Of a stretch of DNA of 64,000 nt, positions 1 through 12,620 are shown one piece after another. The stretch is taken from assembly GCA_022496805.1 (NCBI GenBank), contig CM040089.1, positions 34,332,372 through 34,396,371 of the forward strand. The letters run 5' to 3'. Both the position numbers and the translations under genes were made by a program. Under the pieces are notes generated by a model that was given only the letters and a program-made list of their open reading frames with translations, ran no database searches and was not told the DNA's origin. Numbering within the stretch: position 1 is the stretch's first letter; every line of letters starts with the position of its first letter. The stretch is from Pohlia nutans (taxonomy: Eukaryota > Streptophyta > Bryopsida > Bryales > Mniaceae).

Positions 1-501
1 TCTTGTTCATGTTCTAGTAGTGTATGTATTCCAATCTTGATCAATGTACAAACTTCTTTCAATTTGTAACGTATAAATTTTTGTCCTAAACCGTATACAG
101 ATAAGTCATTCTTACTTATTAAATTCACAATAATTATGTGTGAGTCTGTTTTTGGTATGAAAGATTGCAATGGAGAGGTGTTGATATAGGGCATTGTTGA
201 ACCGCGTCAATTTCATTTTAGAAAATTTAATCCAAAATTCTATTGAACTTTGAAGTCACACACCTTCCAAAATCACAATTTTGAGTGTGCATTATAGGGT
301 TCAAAGACATACTATAATCTTGCAATTCCACCATTGGATGATTTTCTAATATTGACAAATTTCTCCACTTCGGTTGAGAATACAATTGTACCGTTACTTT
401 GTAATCTAATCCATTCTACTTCTGATAGTATCAATCACAGTGGAAAAGACTATTGAAATCCAATGCACACAACTACAATATTCTAGGCACTAAAGGGTTA
501 A
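1..501 (-). mobile_element. TTAA element, family D copy 1 (left part outside window)
   Basis: The stretch ends in CACTAAAGGGTTAA (terminal TTAA at 498-501). Read on the minus strand it matches the 53054-53860 element, which opens TTAACCCTTTAGCGATTAGG, over several hundred bases. Shared blocks include the segment around 120-160 (ATTCACAATAATTATGTG) and the one around 285-325. Only one end is inside the window. No coding capacity was seen. Confidence 0.6.
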
Positions 502-790
502 AGAGGTATGAGTGTATCTTGATACTTTTTTAAAAAGTGTGACTCAAATAGAACCAAAGTTGTTGCAATTATGGAATATGACCAACCTTTTCTTTTCTTT
601 TTCCGTTGATAAAGCAACACACACCGAAGTAAGGAAAAAATGTATAGAATCATCTATATATCTATATATCTATATATATATCCATAAAATTATCTATTAT
701 AAGGAACTTTCTTCCAAATAGTGACAGTTTTAGTATTATTAGTTTAGAAGACTTTGGCAACCTCATTCACCATTTGGCCCATTTTTTCTA

Positions 791-2734
791 CATTGAATGG
801 CGTATTTAGTGTCTGATGAGAATTGTTGTCTTTTACCACAATTCGTTCAAAGGCAAAGAGAAATAGTGTCCCTTGACACTACATACAGTGACTGTCAAAA
901 CTGAGTACGAAATAGCTTAGTCTACCTTTAGCCATTCATATTTTATAATTTACTGCATTTAATGCCAAATCAGTTGACGGCACAAGTATACATTCAAGTA
1001 AATGATGTGGCTACCAAATTACAAGTCCAGCAATGCAAAATGATTTGAGAAAGATATAGATCAAAGTAAATTAGCTCTAAAACTCAGTTATGCTCACACT
1101 TGGATTACGCGGTGAATGCTACAAATTTGACATGCACAAGTGGTTTTCTGGGTCTATTTTTTTAGATGGGCATGTTCTTGGCCTTCACATTTATAATTGT
1201 GTCCCTATTCAGTGCACATCATGTATGCAAATTGAGCAAAATGGTTTCATTAAGGTCTCTCTCTGTTGTTGATAGAAAGCAGATAGAAGAAGCTACTTTA
1301 GAAAAGTTGAGGAGGGGTGAAAGTACTAGAAATGTTGCTAGAGACTTACAAGTATCCCAAAGTTGGGTTGCACAATTTCGTAAGCAACATTTGAGTGAGT
1401 TGAGTGATGTGAATCGCAGTTTTGGTGGCAGGCCATAGGTGTACAGTGCAGCTGATCGCAGGGCTTGTGTGAGAGAAATCACTATAGGTGGCTTAGAAAC
1501 TGCACACAAAGTTGGAAATTACTTGAGAGGAGCTTCATGTTGGTATGAGTGATAGTACTGTGAGGAGAATGTTACGAAAAGCAGGTTTGAAATGTGAAGT
1601 GAAGCAAAAGAAACCAAAGCTCACATTTCTTCAAATTAAAGGACAATTAGAATTTGCTAGACGTCATTGCCATTGGACTGATGATGATTGGGATTGTGTA
1701 GTATTTTCTGATGAAACAAAAATCAACCGATTTTACTCTGATGGTCGCAATTGGTGTTGGTTTCGTGATGGACAGAGTAGAAGTGCTGGAATGGTGCAAC
1801 AAACTGTCAACTTTGGAGGTGGGGGAGTGATGATGTGGGGTTGCATGACTCCGAGTGGCCTTGGTATGATGTGTAGGATTGAGGGAAGAATGGATCAGTA
1901 CATGTATAGAGAAATTTTAGAGCGAGAACTGGTTCATACACTGCATACATACAATCTAGATCCTGCCAATTTGATTTTTCAACAGGATAATGACCCAAAG
2001 CATACATCCAAGAGTGTGCGCCGTTGGCTGAATTCGCAAGAATTCACTCTTTTGAAGTGGCCGGCGCAATCTCCAGACTTGAATCCGATCGAACATTTGT
2101 GGGCAACTTTAAAACGTCGACTCAACCAATATGAGAGACCTCCCAAAGGAATGTTAGAATTGTGGGAGCGTGTTGAGGATTGTTGGGCTTCAATTACTCC
2201 CAGTGAGTGTAAGAACTTGTATAAAAGCATGCTTAAGCGCATTGCAGCTGTTATAGTTGCTAAGGGTAGGTGGACAAATTTTTAACTTTGTTCCAGCTAA
2301 TGTGAGCAAAACTGAGTTTTGGACTGAACTTCACTTTACTTTTCTTTTAACATGCATACATGTGTGTAATAGACCTCAATCCCCATGGAAGTATGACTGA
2401 TTGCAATGGTAATCCCGTGCAATTTATGGTTTCATTTTTGACGCATCCAATTTCCCTACATTGTTTGTTAAATTTCAGTAAGTTGTGTTCGTACTCAGTT
2501 TTGGCAGTCACTGTAAGAGTTAGCAACTTATCATTCCCACTTTCATTGAGAGTGCCATGTTCTTTCCAAGTAATGAGAGTGACATGAGGTGGCATGCCAT
2601 ATTTATCATAAAGTTGCCATATGTCATTCGAACACTACATTCATTTATTTTTTACAAAGACACTATATCTCCCTAAAATGAAAGTGTATGGGTTTAGAAA
2701 TAGTGTTCCGGGACTCTAAATACACCATTCAGTG
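791..2734 (+). mobile_element. Tc1/mariner transposon, complete but with a broken transposase
   Basis: The left end CATTGAATGGCGTATTTAG and the reverse complement of the right end CACTGAATGGTGTATTTAG are inverted repeats with two or three mismatches. Both are flanked by TA (789-790 and 2735-2736), the expected Tc1/mariner target duplication. The interior encodes a DD34E transposase in two frames (1241-2285). A 326-bp deletion derivative with the same ends lies at 24354-24679, so the family has spread in this genome. Confidence 0.88.
1241..2285 (+). pseudogene. Tc1-type DD34E transposase, disrupted
   Basis: The enzyme would bind the terminal repeats and carry out cut-and-paste transposition into TA. 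An N-terminal helix-turn-helix region (MVSLRSLSVVDRKQIEEATL onward, from 1241) stops at TAG 1436-1438. The same frame stays protein-like to about 1525. It then shifts into the frame that is open from 1545 to 2285, so there is one nonsense change and one frameshift. The 246-residue C-terminal part keeps all three catalytic acids: D in FSDETKI, D in QQDNDPKHTSK, and E in SPDLNPIEHLW. There are 34 residues between the second D and the E, as in Tc1. The catalytic half looks recently functional, but no intact full-length product can be made from this copy. Confidence 0.9.
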
Positions 2735-3332
2735 TAGTGTAAAAGTAGCCACTCTAATAATCAGGTAAGATTCTGGCGATAATTCTCCAAAATAAATTTG
2801 GCAGAACATGATTATGTCGATGATTTGGTGCATTAGAGTTGGGTGATAAACTTTGTCCACAATAGCAGGCAGATAAGAATTAGAGTGGCTGGGCATTCAA
2901 TCACTCAGTGAGGATTGATGGAATGATTGGAACAGGCATGAGATTGAGGGATGGATGATTTCTCGACGGATGACCAAGCAGGGGATGACCTTACTGAGGT
3001 CCAATCGCCAACGTACTATTACCAGCGCACTCCGCACCAACTAACTAGCTGGGTCCAACCCTATCAGAATCTTTATCAGAGTCTTTATCAAATTTTCCAT
3101 CTGGAATTGGACGCTGCAATGCCTTCCATCAAATTGGGGTTCACATTTGACCAATGCACGTCCACTTGAAACCCCAAATGAACACTTGTTCCGTGTCCAT
3201 CAATTTGGCATCACCGTCACCAGTCTCACCACCTGTACACGGTATTCTCCTTATCAGAACTCTTATCAGGACTTTATCTCAGCTACCCACCCAACTCTTT
3301 TATGTCACCCCCTTGGTAACCAACTGGCGAGG

Positions 3333-3566
3333 GATGGATGATTTTGTGAGAGATTGAACGGAGGTAGTATGGATGATCTCGTGGGAGATTGAACGGATGA
3401 GGGATGGATGATCTTGTGAGATATTGAATGGATGATAGATGGATGATATGGTGAGATATTGAACGGATGATGGATGGATGATATGGTGAGATATTGAACG
3501 GATGATGGATGGATGATATTGCAAGAGATTGAACGGATGGGGGTTGGATGATCTAACGAGAGATTA
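3333..3566 (+). repeat. 35-bp minisatellite, about 6.6 units
   Basis: Tandem units of about 35 bp follow the pattern GATGGATGATATGGTGAGAT then ATTGAACG. The two units around 3437-3506 are nearly identical and the edges are more diverged. A related single motif appears at about 2948-2980. No coding function is likely. Confidence 0.8.
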
Positions 3567-3661
3567 GCACATGCAAAGTCTCAAATCACCTGTGTACACA
3601 ATAGATGATCTAGTGAGAGATTGGCACATAGAAAGTGTTAAATCACTTGGGTGCACAATAG
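3549..3661 (+). repeat. two direct repeats of about 55 bp
   Basis: Two tandem units share GATGATCTA, GAGAGATT, GCACAT, AAATCAC and ACACAATAG in the same order. They continue from the minisatellite to the left and look like a diverged longer-period extension of it. Confidence 0.55.
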
Positions 3662-3780
3662 CAAATATTTTGGATTGTGATATTGGAGTGTGATAATAGG
3701 AAATTTAGAGTACATCTTGAAAGTTTTCTATTAAACAAAGAATGATTATTTTCTCCCTCAAAGGTTTCCACATATCATTC

Positions 3781-3912
3781 CACTAGTAGAAAGGGTGGTC
3801 TTTGGGCACTAAGGAAAAGTCTCAAAGCATAGTACCCAAGGCCCATATTGGCACTAGCTTGGGACACTTTGATACAATTCTTTGGTGCCCAAAGATCACC
3901 TTTCTACTATTG
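3781..3912. mobile_element. miniature CACTA element
   Basis: The ends are CACTAGTAGAAAGG on the left and CCTTTCTACTATTG on the right, with inverted similarity over about 29 bp. A 3-bp TTC duplication sits on both sides (3778-3780 and 3913-3915). CACTA ends and a 3-bp target duplication define the CACTA/EnSpm superfamily. At 132 bp it is non-autonomous. Confidence 0.8.
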
Positions 3913-3915
3913 TTC

Positions 3916-5080
3916 CTATATTGAATTAGGTTCCCTTAAATCCTATTTAGAATTTACATTCCATTACCACCATGTACTAATAGTTGATTGAACATTAATG
4001 TCTCAAATAGTTATTATTTTTAGACTTTTTAAATTTTGACATTACAAATATTCTTCTAGATTTTATTTTTTCCATTATACTAAAACAACATTTTTTTGGA
4101 AATATAATTTCCTAAAGTTTTCAAATTATGGTTTTTTTAATTAATTTATGCTCGACCAACTATTCAACTAAACTACGGTATTAATCCTTGAACTAAACTT
4201 GAGGGGCTAGATTTTTTTCATTTTTAAAAGAAATTTGATCATCAATATGTCATAGTTGAATTAATGTTTTTCAAATTTCTTTTCAAGCATCATTCGTAAA
4301 GTAAAGAATATGTGTTTACATTTTTAAATATAATTTGATTTTGTGTTTAGAAAAACCACAAAAAATAAAAAACCAAAATCAAAGTTCCAATAAATGGATT
4401 TGTCATGTAAAGGTTAAAGATGAAATAGAGCGCCTTCTACATTACAATTGCCACCGATATTATTAGGTTTGGTCTATTTATTTTTTCCAAAATTGTATGA
4501 GTTACACTTTGATTATTTTATTTTTATCATGGGTAATTTAATGTAATCCTAAGATACTCAACATAGAGCATTAAATTCATTTTGTTAAATTGTATGCATT
4601 TAAACCATCATCGGGAAGCTTTTTGGTCAATAGTCATTTGAACAACGAGTGGCCGACAACAAGTAGCTAACAAATTGTCAACACAAATCCAAAGTTGAGT
4701 AATTTTTGTTCATCAATAGTTATACTAATTCAAGATGTTCCTAGTATTTTATAGGACTAAAAAAAGTATCATACACTAAATAGAATAAACTATGTATCTC
4801 CAAAGGACACTACATATCATCTCTAAAAACAATGTACTCATATCAATATAGAATATTTTTTACACAAATTTAGTTGTTCATCTAAACCTAACAAAGATTT
4901 TGAAGCACCACTTTGAAAGCATCACCACCACTTCACTATTGTACCTTGTGACTTTTGAACCAAAGTCCTCTATTGTACCATGTGACTATATTTTTTATTC
5001 AAAAATCATGAATTACATTAATAGTTCATTGTACCTTGTGATAATAGTATTAAAATATTGCATGCATGCTTGTTTGTTAT
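3916..5080. other. AT-rich intergenic DNA, no gene seen
   Basis: Read on both strands. There are only short AT-rich open frames without recognisable motifs, and no clear terminal repeats were paired. Confidence 0.5.
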
Positions 5081-5084
5081 AAAA

Positions 5085-5500
5085 TAATAGTTGATGTGGA
5101 TTGCAATTGTCAATGTACATCCATTTGTCACAAAAGGGTAGTTGATGTGGACTATGATTATGCAATAAGCCGAAGCATGTCCATTTGTGACGGAAAGGCA
5201 ATTGATGTGAACTACAGTTGTCTAACTAATAGCAATCCGAGTCTTATCGGTTTGTTAAAGGACAATTGATGTAAACTATGGTTGTCCAACAAGTCGAGGC
5301 ATGTCCGTTTGCTAAAATTAAGCAATTGATGTGGACTATAATTGTCCACAAGTCAAAGCTTGTCATTTTGTTAAAGGACAACTGAACGTAAACTATAATT
5401 GTCCAATAAGGCCTAAGTGTCTGTCAAATAAAGTGAGGGCATGTCCGTTTGTCAAATAAAGTCAAGGACTTGTCTGTTTGTCAAATCGAGGGCCTATCTG
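5085..5500 (+). repeat. degenerate minisatellite, unit about 65 bp
   Basis: About six imperfect units repeat the order CAATTGATGT, ACTATAATTGTCCAACAAG, GGCATGTCCGTTTG. Units differ by substitutions and small gaps. Short open frames here arise from the repeat and are not considered genes. Confidence 0.65.
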
Positions 5501-5670
5501 TTTGCTGCCCTAGGGTTGTTCAGCAAACCAAGTCAATGAATAAGAGACATAAAATTGTACACTTTTGACGTTATATGAAAGTGAATAATCTTCTTATGAC
5601 TCCAAATAATGCTACTTATAACTATTTTTAACAATTAAAGCTTAAATCTAAAGAAGGCTATTTAAAACTA

Positions 5671-5922
5671 TTTCCTTTTGTCCCACTAAAAAACCCGTGG
5701 TTCTTGCCAGCGTGTTCTAACTTAACGCTTTTTTGTCATAAAAAGCTCTTGCATTACTTGAAAATGGTTTATTTTTAAAAGTGGTATGTAGTTTTTGTCA
5801 CTTTCATTGTTTATCCCGCTTGAAGTGGACAAGGTTCGTCTTTTGAAATATAAAATATAGGATTAATATTGCAAAAGAATAAATGCCAAAAATCATAGGT
5901 TTTTTTAGTGGGACAGAGGGAG
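5671..5922. mobile_element. Stowaway-like MITE
   Basis: The right end AGTGGGACAGAGGGAG is followed by TA (5923-5924). The left end, after TA at 5669-5670, is worn but matches inverted: TTTCCTTTTGTCCCACTAAA. The CTCCCTCTGTCCCA consensus and TA target are typical of plant Stowaway (Tc1/mariner-related) MITEs. Confidence 0.65.
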
Positions 5923-5924
5923 TA

Positions 5925-7962
5925 CTAACTTTGAGAACCTAGTAGAGATTTTTGAGACACCTATAGACAATACTTTAAAAATTCATAACTTATTCATACA
6001 TTGTTCAAACAATACACGCTAAAGTGTCATGGGATCCCCTTTCATTTGCCAATAACTTCCAATGAAATAATGGTTGTATAATAATAGTAGCTATACTTAG
6101 TTGCTATTAATGGAAATTACGAGTACACATACTGTACATGGAGGGCAAAATACAAATATAATTGCCAAAATTTTGGAAAATTATTTCTTCAAGATTTATT
6201 TGCATAGTAAAAATATTAAAAAATCTTGAATAATAGTTTCAAATATCTTATCTACCAAATTTTATTTTCCAAAAAAAATTAAATGTTCAACACAAATGTG
6301 TTGACCCTGACATCCACCTACAATACCTTGTTTGAACAAATTCCACATCCCAAGTTGTGAACACATAAGGTAAATCACCTTGTTTGTGCCATGTGACTAT
6401 TTTTACTATTTTGTGATCATTGCGTATCAATGTTTTACATTTGAAAGATCGATATGTACATTGCTAGTAAATGAGTGGTACATAAACAAAAATCACATAA
6501 CTCAAAACGAATATAAAAACCAATAGTGGCTACTATTTACCAGCTACTAGTTATGGTTACTAGATATTGATCCGGGTCATAGAGTCTACCAGTACCTCCG
6601 AGACGAGGCACTAAGGGTGAACCTAACTATCCATGCCCTCGATGCATAGATAGAAAAACCACTATTCGGGAAGAACCAGTGGTTAGTTACAAGTCAACCA
6701 ATTGATTTTCTAAAATAACTGGTTAAATCTCAAGAATAGAGGCAAAAGACCGGACTAAATGACTAAAAATAGTCATACTTAGTGTTTATAAAAGAAATAT
6801 ATAGGGTATATTTTAAAAAACCGGTTGGTTTGGGAGAATAAAGGAAACTGACTGGTTAGCTCAAAAAGTATCCCGAACACTGAGACAAACTACCTTCATT
6901 CACGATGGTCTTTAGGCCAACTTTATTATTATTATGGCACAAAAAGGGTGACTTCCAAATTGTTACACAAATAGGATGACTTACTTTATTGGAGTGCATT
7001 TAGAAACCCATTTCTCCCATAATGAAGTGCAATTAGAGAGAATATTGAATATGTGGAGTGCACTGGTGAGGATGCTCTGATAAAAGCAATTACTACCGCT
7101 AACTTTAAATTATTAAATTACTAAAGTGAGCAGCTAAGGGCAACTGAAAATGACCGACCTCTTGGCGGTAATTGGATTTGTCTTGTAAGGAATATGCTCC
7201 TGCTAAGTAGGAATCTATTGATTCTAACTTCCAAATATTCTTGCAGAAACAGTTTTAACATTTAAAAAAAGGGATACCAACCGTTAATTTAACGACCATC
7301 CATCTTTACTTCCAATCTGTGGGGTGGCTCCAAAATTATTATTTAACCTCTCACTGTTCCCTCAGTTTTCCACAGTTTTGGTTCTTCCAGATTATCATTG
7401 TTCATTTGCTTGCCAGCGCGGATTAAATGCATGCATGCTTCCCACCTGTCATTGCATCACTTGCACACGTGGCCATGTTGAATCAAATTATCAACAGTTG
7501 GATAAAATCTCCTTTATCCACTTCATAGTATGGAATAGGGAATATGAACTTATGCTAAAATCACTACTTAACTCTTTCATCAAAAATATCAACAACTCAT
7601 AGATTTTTCATTTTATTTTTATTTAAAGGAAAAATTTATTGGTAATATATAGATGTAAATTGCCTCATGACTCTAATGGATATTATAAGTTATGCTAATT
7701 TGAAAAATTGGAAAAAAAGATACCAAGGATAAACGATCACACGTTTTAACCTTAGTAAAGTAGTTGATACTATAATTATTAAATACATATTCTCATTTTT
7801 CACCAAATCCTACAATATTGAGGTATAGAATGTGCACAAGCAAGTGATTGATAATGGTTATGTGTGATTAGGGTTTTTAACTTTGAGAGTTTATAATTTT
7901 TTGAGAGACGTCTAAACTTATATTTGTTTTTTGAAATTATTGAATACAAACTTTGTTGGCTT
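5925..7962. other. intergenic DNA, nothing recognisable
   Basis: AT-rich sequence without a convincing gene, paired terminal repeats or tandem array. The open frame at 7324-7602 has no family resemblance that I recognise and no supporting splice structure. Confidence 0.45.
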
Positions 7963-8693
7963 TTAACCCCTAAATGCCTTAGCCTATCACTGTAGTAAAA
8001 AACTTTGGATTGTATGCTATATTTCACCACAATTATTGAACAAAAATAGATTTCATTTATTTCCTACATGCGACCAATTATGAACTATAATCTGAATTTT
8101 TTGCAAAATTATTAATGCAAAATTTAAATTGTTATGATTTTTGGAAGTAAGAAAAGTAAAGAAAATTCACATTGATTTCAAAATATATTAAAAATATATA
8201 AATTCTTTTCCAAATGTGTACATTACAATGAAAAATATTATGTTGTTTACTATGCTAAAAAAAAGGTCTAAATTTGGAAATATAAAGGAAAAAACTAAAA
8301 CCAAGAGGAGCCATGGTAATAGAACCTGATCTTGTAATTGCTATAAATCATTCGATTTTAGGAATTTTTCAAAATTTCATAACAGAGTGGAAACTAGACT
8401 TTGTAAACTACATTTTGTTAGTCCAACTCCAATTCAGAGAATATGATCTCAATGGTCAAAATTGTATTTCAACTGCAAAAAAAAGATGAAATTGTGAATA
8501 CACTACATGGTATTGACGATTTTGGCTTTCATGAGGCACTAAAATTCATAATCATCTTAATTTGAATATTTTTTATATACCATTTGATTGATTCATCAAC
8601 AAGGTACAACATCAGAAAAAGACGGATGAAAATTATGGATGATGAAAGAACGAAATCAACCAGGTTTTGGTCGTTTAGGCGTTTAGAGGTTAA
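7963..8693. mobile_element. TTAA element, family Q
   Basis: It opens TTAACCCCTAAATGCCTTAG and closes GGCGTTTAGAGGTTAA. The inverted ends CCCCTAAATGCC and CCTCTAAACGCC differ at three positions. TTAA is present on both sides. There is no open frame of note inside. Confidence 0.6.
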
Positions 8694-8834
8694 CTCCTAA
8701 TTTTTTAAAGAATTATTATGACATTTTCATTTTATGAGAAATTGTTTAACATGATGCAAATGATCCTTTCTACTTTAAAAGCTCTTTATCAATGATAGTA
8801 ACTTCCTATTGAAATTTGACTCTTTCATCATTTA

Positions 8835-8836
<2 letters not shown>

Positions 8837-8900
<64 letters not shown>
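8837..8900 (+). repeat. (AT)n microsatellite, about 32 units
   Basis: Uninterrupted alternating AT. Its length is likely polymorphic. Confidence 0.97.
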
Positions 8901-8902
<2 letters not shown>

Positions 8903-8949
8903 CCTTGCTATACTAGTATTTGTTTATGTTTTTGGGAGCTCTTTAACCC

Positions 8950-10160
8950 CTAAAATTCTTGGAAACTAAAAATGTAACCTTATAGTAACATATTTGTGTT
9001 CTTTAGGAATTTTTAAGGTTAAATGATTTTTTTTCAAGAAGTGAGCAATTGAGCACTTTTGGCCATCTACAATGGTTTACTTAATCACTTCGTGTCTAAT
9101 ATATATTTAAAAAAAAAAACTAGAGCCTAGAAACAACTTTGTTTGGCTTTGTCGATATAGAAGCAAAAATAATGGACATGACTTATGGAAAACATCTCTC
9201 GTGGTTAAAATCACTTAGATAATTGGTGATTGGGTGGCTTGAAATATAAGATTGTGAATTGCTGCACACTCCAATAGAACCCAAGTTTAGTTTATTCATA
9301 GGACTTCGTAGTTTTTTGGTTCAAGGTAGCAACGCCTTATTGCATTCGAGCGTTCATATGAACACTAATATCATTTGCAAGGTTACTACTACTTTTTGAC
9401 TATTCATCACTACTACTCTATCAATTGCAAGACAAACCTTCAATCATTCATAGTATACACGACTTTAAAAGTAAGAAGTTGGATATGGTGTTGTTGTATC
9501 TGTCTTTGAAAAATTCTTGATTTTATTTTGAATTCAATTCTTTTTATATATATTTAATTCAAAATTGACCAATAATATAGGCATGAATAGTTTTAGCAAT
9601 TGTTCGTCAAATTTCCATTGCAAACAAACAATTTGGAACTGAAAAATAAACTTAGGTTTTTTGGGATGATTTTAATTGGAAAATAAGCTCATCTTAGATT
9701 CCATAGTTAAATGTTCAATGTGTTTGAGATTTGAATTACAACATAGCCAACCAAGGTTTCATTTTTTTCAATTTTTGGGATTGAAACTTATCTACTAAGA
9801 CACAACTAACTACAAGAAAACATTTGTCACCTCTTAATAAAAATTAAAACTAATTTATTTTGAATATGATTCAAACATAACACAATCATTATATTGTTTT
9901 CAAGAGTTACACGATTGGATAGTAAAAAAAATCAGTAAAAGTAAAATCAGGGTAAACACTAAGGCATATACCACGTGACTAGCCTAACTGCTCGTTTTAC
10001 TATATTTTCAATCTAATTAATATATATTTTTAAACATCCTTGCCACCGGCAAAATTGATGGAACCCAAAATTTCCGAAGGCCCAAACTTAAAAACAGAAT
10101 GCAATAATTGCTAACTTGCCACCTGACAATACACGATCTCAAAAATGTGACTATTCAATT
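8950..10160. other. AT-rich intergenic DNA, no gene seen
   Basis: One unpaired TTAACCCCTAAAATTC motif lies at 8943-8958 and could be a broken TTAA element. Nothing else is recognisable. Confidence 0.45.
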
Positions 10161-10167
10161 GTCTTGT

Positions 10168-10235
10168 CACAGAAAATGACTTGTCACATGCGTATTGCTT
10201 AAAACAATAACATCGTCGCATTACGGAGTGTTGTA
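10168..10235 (-). repeat. short relic of the sequence flanking the 3' side of the DUF gene pair
   Basis: The block with ATGACTTGTCACATG, GTATTGCT, AACAATAA and GGAGTGT follows the same order as 49487-49550. The reverse complement of that order occurs at 41955-42050 and 47935-48005. It is therefore a dispersed repeat fragment, not a unique flank of those genes. Confidence 0.5.
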
Positions 10236-10559
10236 CATAAAGTTGTTAATACCTTGTTGAACGACACCCTTTACACTGTAGAGAATCTACTACTAAAATA
10301 ATCCAACTCTAACCCTCTTACTTGGACCAACTCGAGTTAAAAGAAGATTCTTTGTGATACTCCTGATCCTTTGACATATGCTTGAGATTTGGAGGTGAAC
10401 AGTAGGGAGGCTCAAGAACATTATGTATTATAGAAGGTAGGTTGTACTCGGGGAAAAAAAATTAAAAAATTAAAAATCAACGATGTGGTTCCGCCCTCTT
10501 ATTTCAAAAAAGTTTAAAAGCTTCAAAATAAAATAAAAATAAAAATAAAATCCGGGTAG

Positions 10560-11100
10560 CCCGAAGAAACAGGAGAGCGACCATAAAATAGTTGATTGGG
10601 TTCTAAAGGGCAAGGGCGGATGACCACCGTTGACGCCACGGCACTGTCCGTCACGTAATCACCGGAACCCGCCCGTCGCGGCGCCGGCTGGGAGGCAGGC
10701 TGGGAGGTAGGCAGGCCTTTCTCGCTCTTTCTCGCTCTCGCAGGGAAGGAATCCGAAGCATCTGGGAAGCAGCCCCCCTTCCCCGCGTCACCACCTCTTT
10801 TCTTTCTCTTCTCTTCCCTTTCCCCTTCCTTAGTTAAGTTAGTCGCCCCCATTGCTCGCGCCCCAAGCAACATCCCTGCACCCAAGTCCCTCGCAGCTTC
10901 ACTTGCCACCATCATCATCGCCAGACTGCTCCGTCTCTCAGCAAACCCTCGCTCATTCATTATTTTACTCCCCTGCTCTACCTGTTCCGTAGTTGTTGTT
11001 GTTGTTGTTGTTGTTGTTACCGCACCTCTTTCCTTTTCCCCTCCCTCGCACCACCAACAAACACCGTGCTTTCCACCAGCTTTAGGGTTTCGTGACTGCG
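10560..11100 (+). promoter_or_regulatory. GC-rich promoter region of the PP2C gene
   Basis: Base composition shifts sharply to GC-rich here, in contrast to the AT-rich surroundings. A (GTT)n tract sits at about 10993-11018. A telomere-box-like TAGGGTTT, common near the start of plant housekeeping genes, lies at 11083-11090. The transcription start is not determined; it is inferred to lie near or just before the telo-box. Confidence 0.5.
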
Positions 11101-12620
11101 TGCCCTCTCTCATGGTCGTTGCGGAGGACAACCTCATCTCGTCTGCGCTTCCACCATTCCTCGTCTCGCGATTTCGTTGCAGGTACTTACTTTTTCGCAG
11201 CACCGTGTGTTTGCTTGTTTGTTGTAGGGTTTGCGAACCCACTCTTGGTTCCTTTTTGGGGTTTGTCGGTGGGTGGCGAGTTTGGGTTTGGCGTGGAGTT
11301 AGGTTTTCGTGGAATGCTTTTCGAGGAGCCTTTGCGTAGATAGGGGATGAGCTGGTAGCTCGTTATTGGAGTTTCGGCTTGACGGTGCGTGGTTCAGATC
11401 TTCGTTTGCGATTGAATAGTGAAAGATGTTAGCTCGGCGGATTTGTAGGAAAACAATTCGTGTGAAGATTATTAGACGTCGTGTGCTCGATCTATGTAGC
11501 TACACATTTTGGAGGTAGGGTTGCGTGGAGATGACGAGTTTGTAGGTCAAGGTTTGTGTGTCCTTGGGGAGGTTTTGAGGACTCGAGGTTAATTAGTTGG
11601 TTTGAAAGATTACGGTGCAGCGTTTTGAACGGATGATTGAGTGAGTAAGTAGGAAGATGAGAAACGTCTTGGAGGTTTTTTTTTTTTTTTTTTTTCGCTT
11701 TTTGGTGGTGTGTAAAAATCTGTCCGTGCCTCGGAAAGTTGCGACATTTCAAAAGGGTGTTGTGGTAGCATATAAGCAATAATTTTTTTTTCTCACCTTT
11801 TGGTTCGCTTGGCTCTTTCACAGGCTGACGTCATCATGCAGGGGCATATGACGACATCGAAAGTATGCCTGTGCGGATGGTTATATGCACACTTGTTGCT
11901 TTGCAGGCAGGGGTAATGGAAATGGGACAAGATGGCATACCACCCCTTATGCAACCTTGACTTGTTACCATTGCGACAACCAACCCGCGCCTCCAGGATT
12001 ATATCCTCTGTAGGTTTTAAGTCCTTTTTATCTCTTTGGTTTAGAGTTTCAGAGGAGCCTCATAGGTGTAATTTGCTTTATGAACAGCGAAATAAGATTT
12101 CGTGTGGGTGAATCATGTCCTTTTATATCCAATTTCGGAGCGCTATGTAACGTGGAGACTCGTATTATTCTGGATCGATACTGATATGCTGAGTAGAAGT
12201 GGCACTCGGAATGATGTCAAGGAGCTTGCTTTCGAAGTTGCAACGATGTTTTTTCTCTTCGCTTGTACAAGGTCTATTTGGATTGTGAATGATTTTATGT
12301 GTTAAATTTTGTTGTAGCGTAGAGATTTTACTTTTTTTTGGATGCATGAATGTGTGAAAGGCACTGTCCTAAAGAAAGGCGTTGCTATTTGTGATGTAGG
12401 TGTGGCACGAAAGAATCAGCAAGGAAAGAAAGGTTTGCGAATTTTTAGTGAACACTTTCGACGTTGGGAGTTTTTTTGTACATTTGTATGAGGTGTGAAT
12501 GTTGAAGGGCCTGAGGGCGGAAGGGGAATGCGAGTGAGAGCTTGGAGTCGAATGTACAGGACGAGGAGATAAGGCTATGGAGTGGAAGTATGAAGAGGCT
12601 GGTTGAAGAGCACTTGAGAG
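11101..12620 (+). other. long 5' leader of the PP2C gene, probably with a spliced UTR intron
   Basis: There are no long frames on the plus strand between the GC-rich promoter and the PP2C start. TTGCAG/GTACTTAC at about 11181 is a plausible donor. CTTTCACAG (ending about 11822) and TTTGCAG (about 11907) are plausible acceptors. A poly-T run lies at about 11678-11695. Short upstream ATGs occur around 11836. The exact exon structure cannot be settled without transcript data. Confidence 0.4.

Noticed and set aside
3333..3566. CRISPR-like regular repeat
   Set aside because: The units are contiguous without unique spacers, in a plant nuclear context. It is a minisatellite.
8943..8960. Lone TTAACCCCTAAA-type ends here and at 31747 (CTAACCCCTAAAGAACC) and 60238 (TTAATCCTTAAAGAAC)
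   Set aside because: No partner end could be paired, so no element is called. They may be broken copies.
10523..11242. A 239-codon minus-strand frame opposite the PP2C promoter
   Set aside because: It is low-complexity (poly-Thr from a GTT repeat, Arg/Gly-rich), antisense to a GC-rich promoter, and has no recognisable domain.
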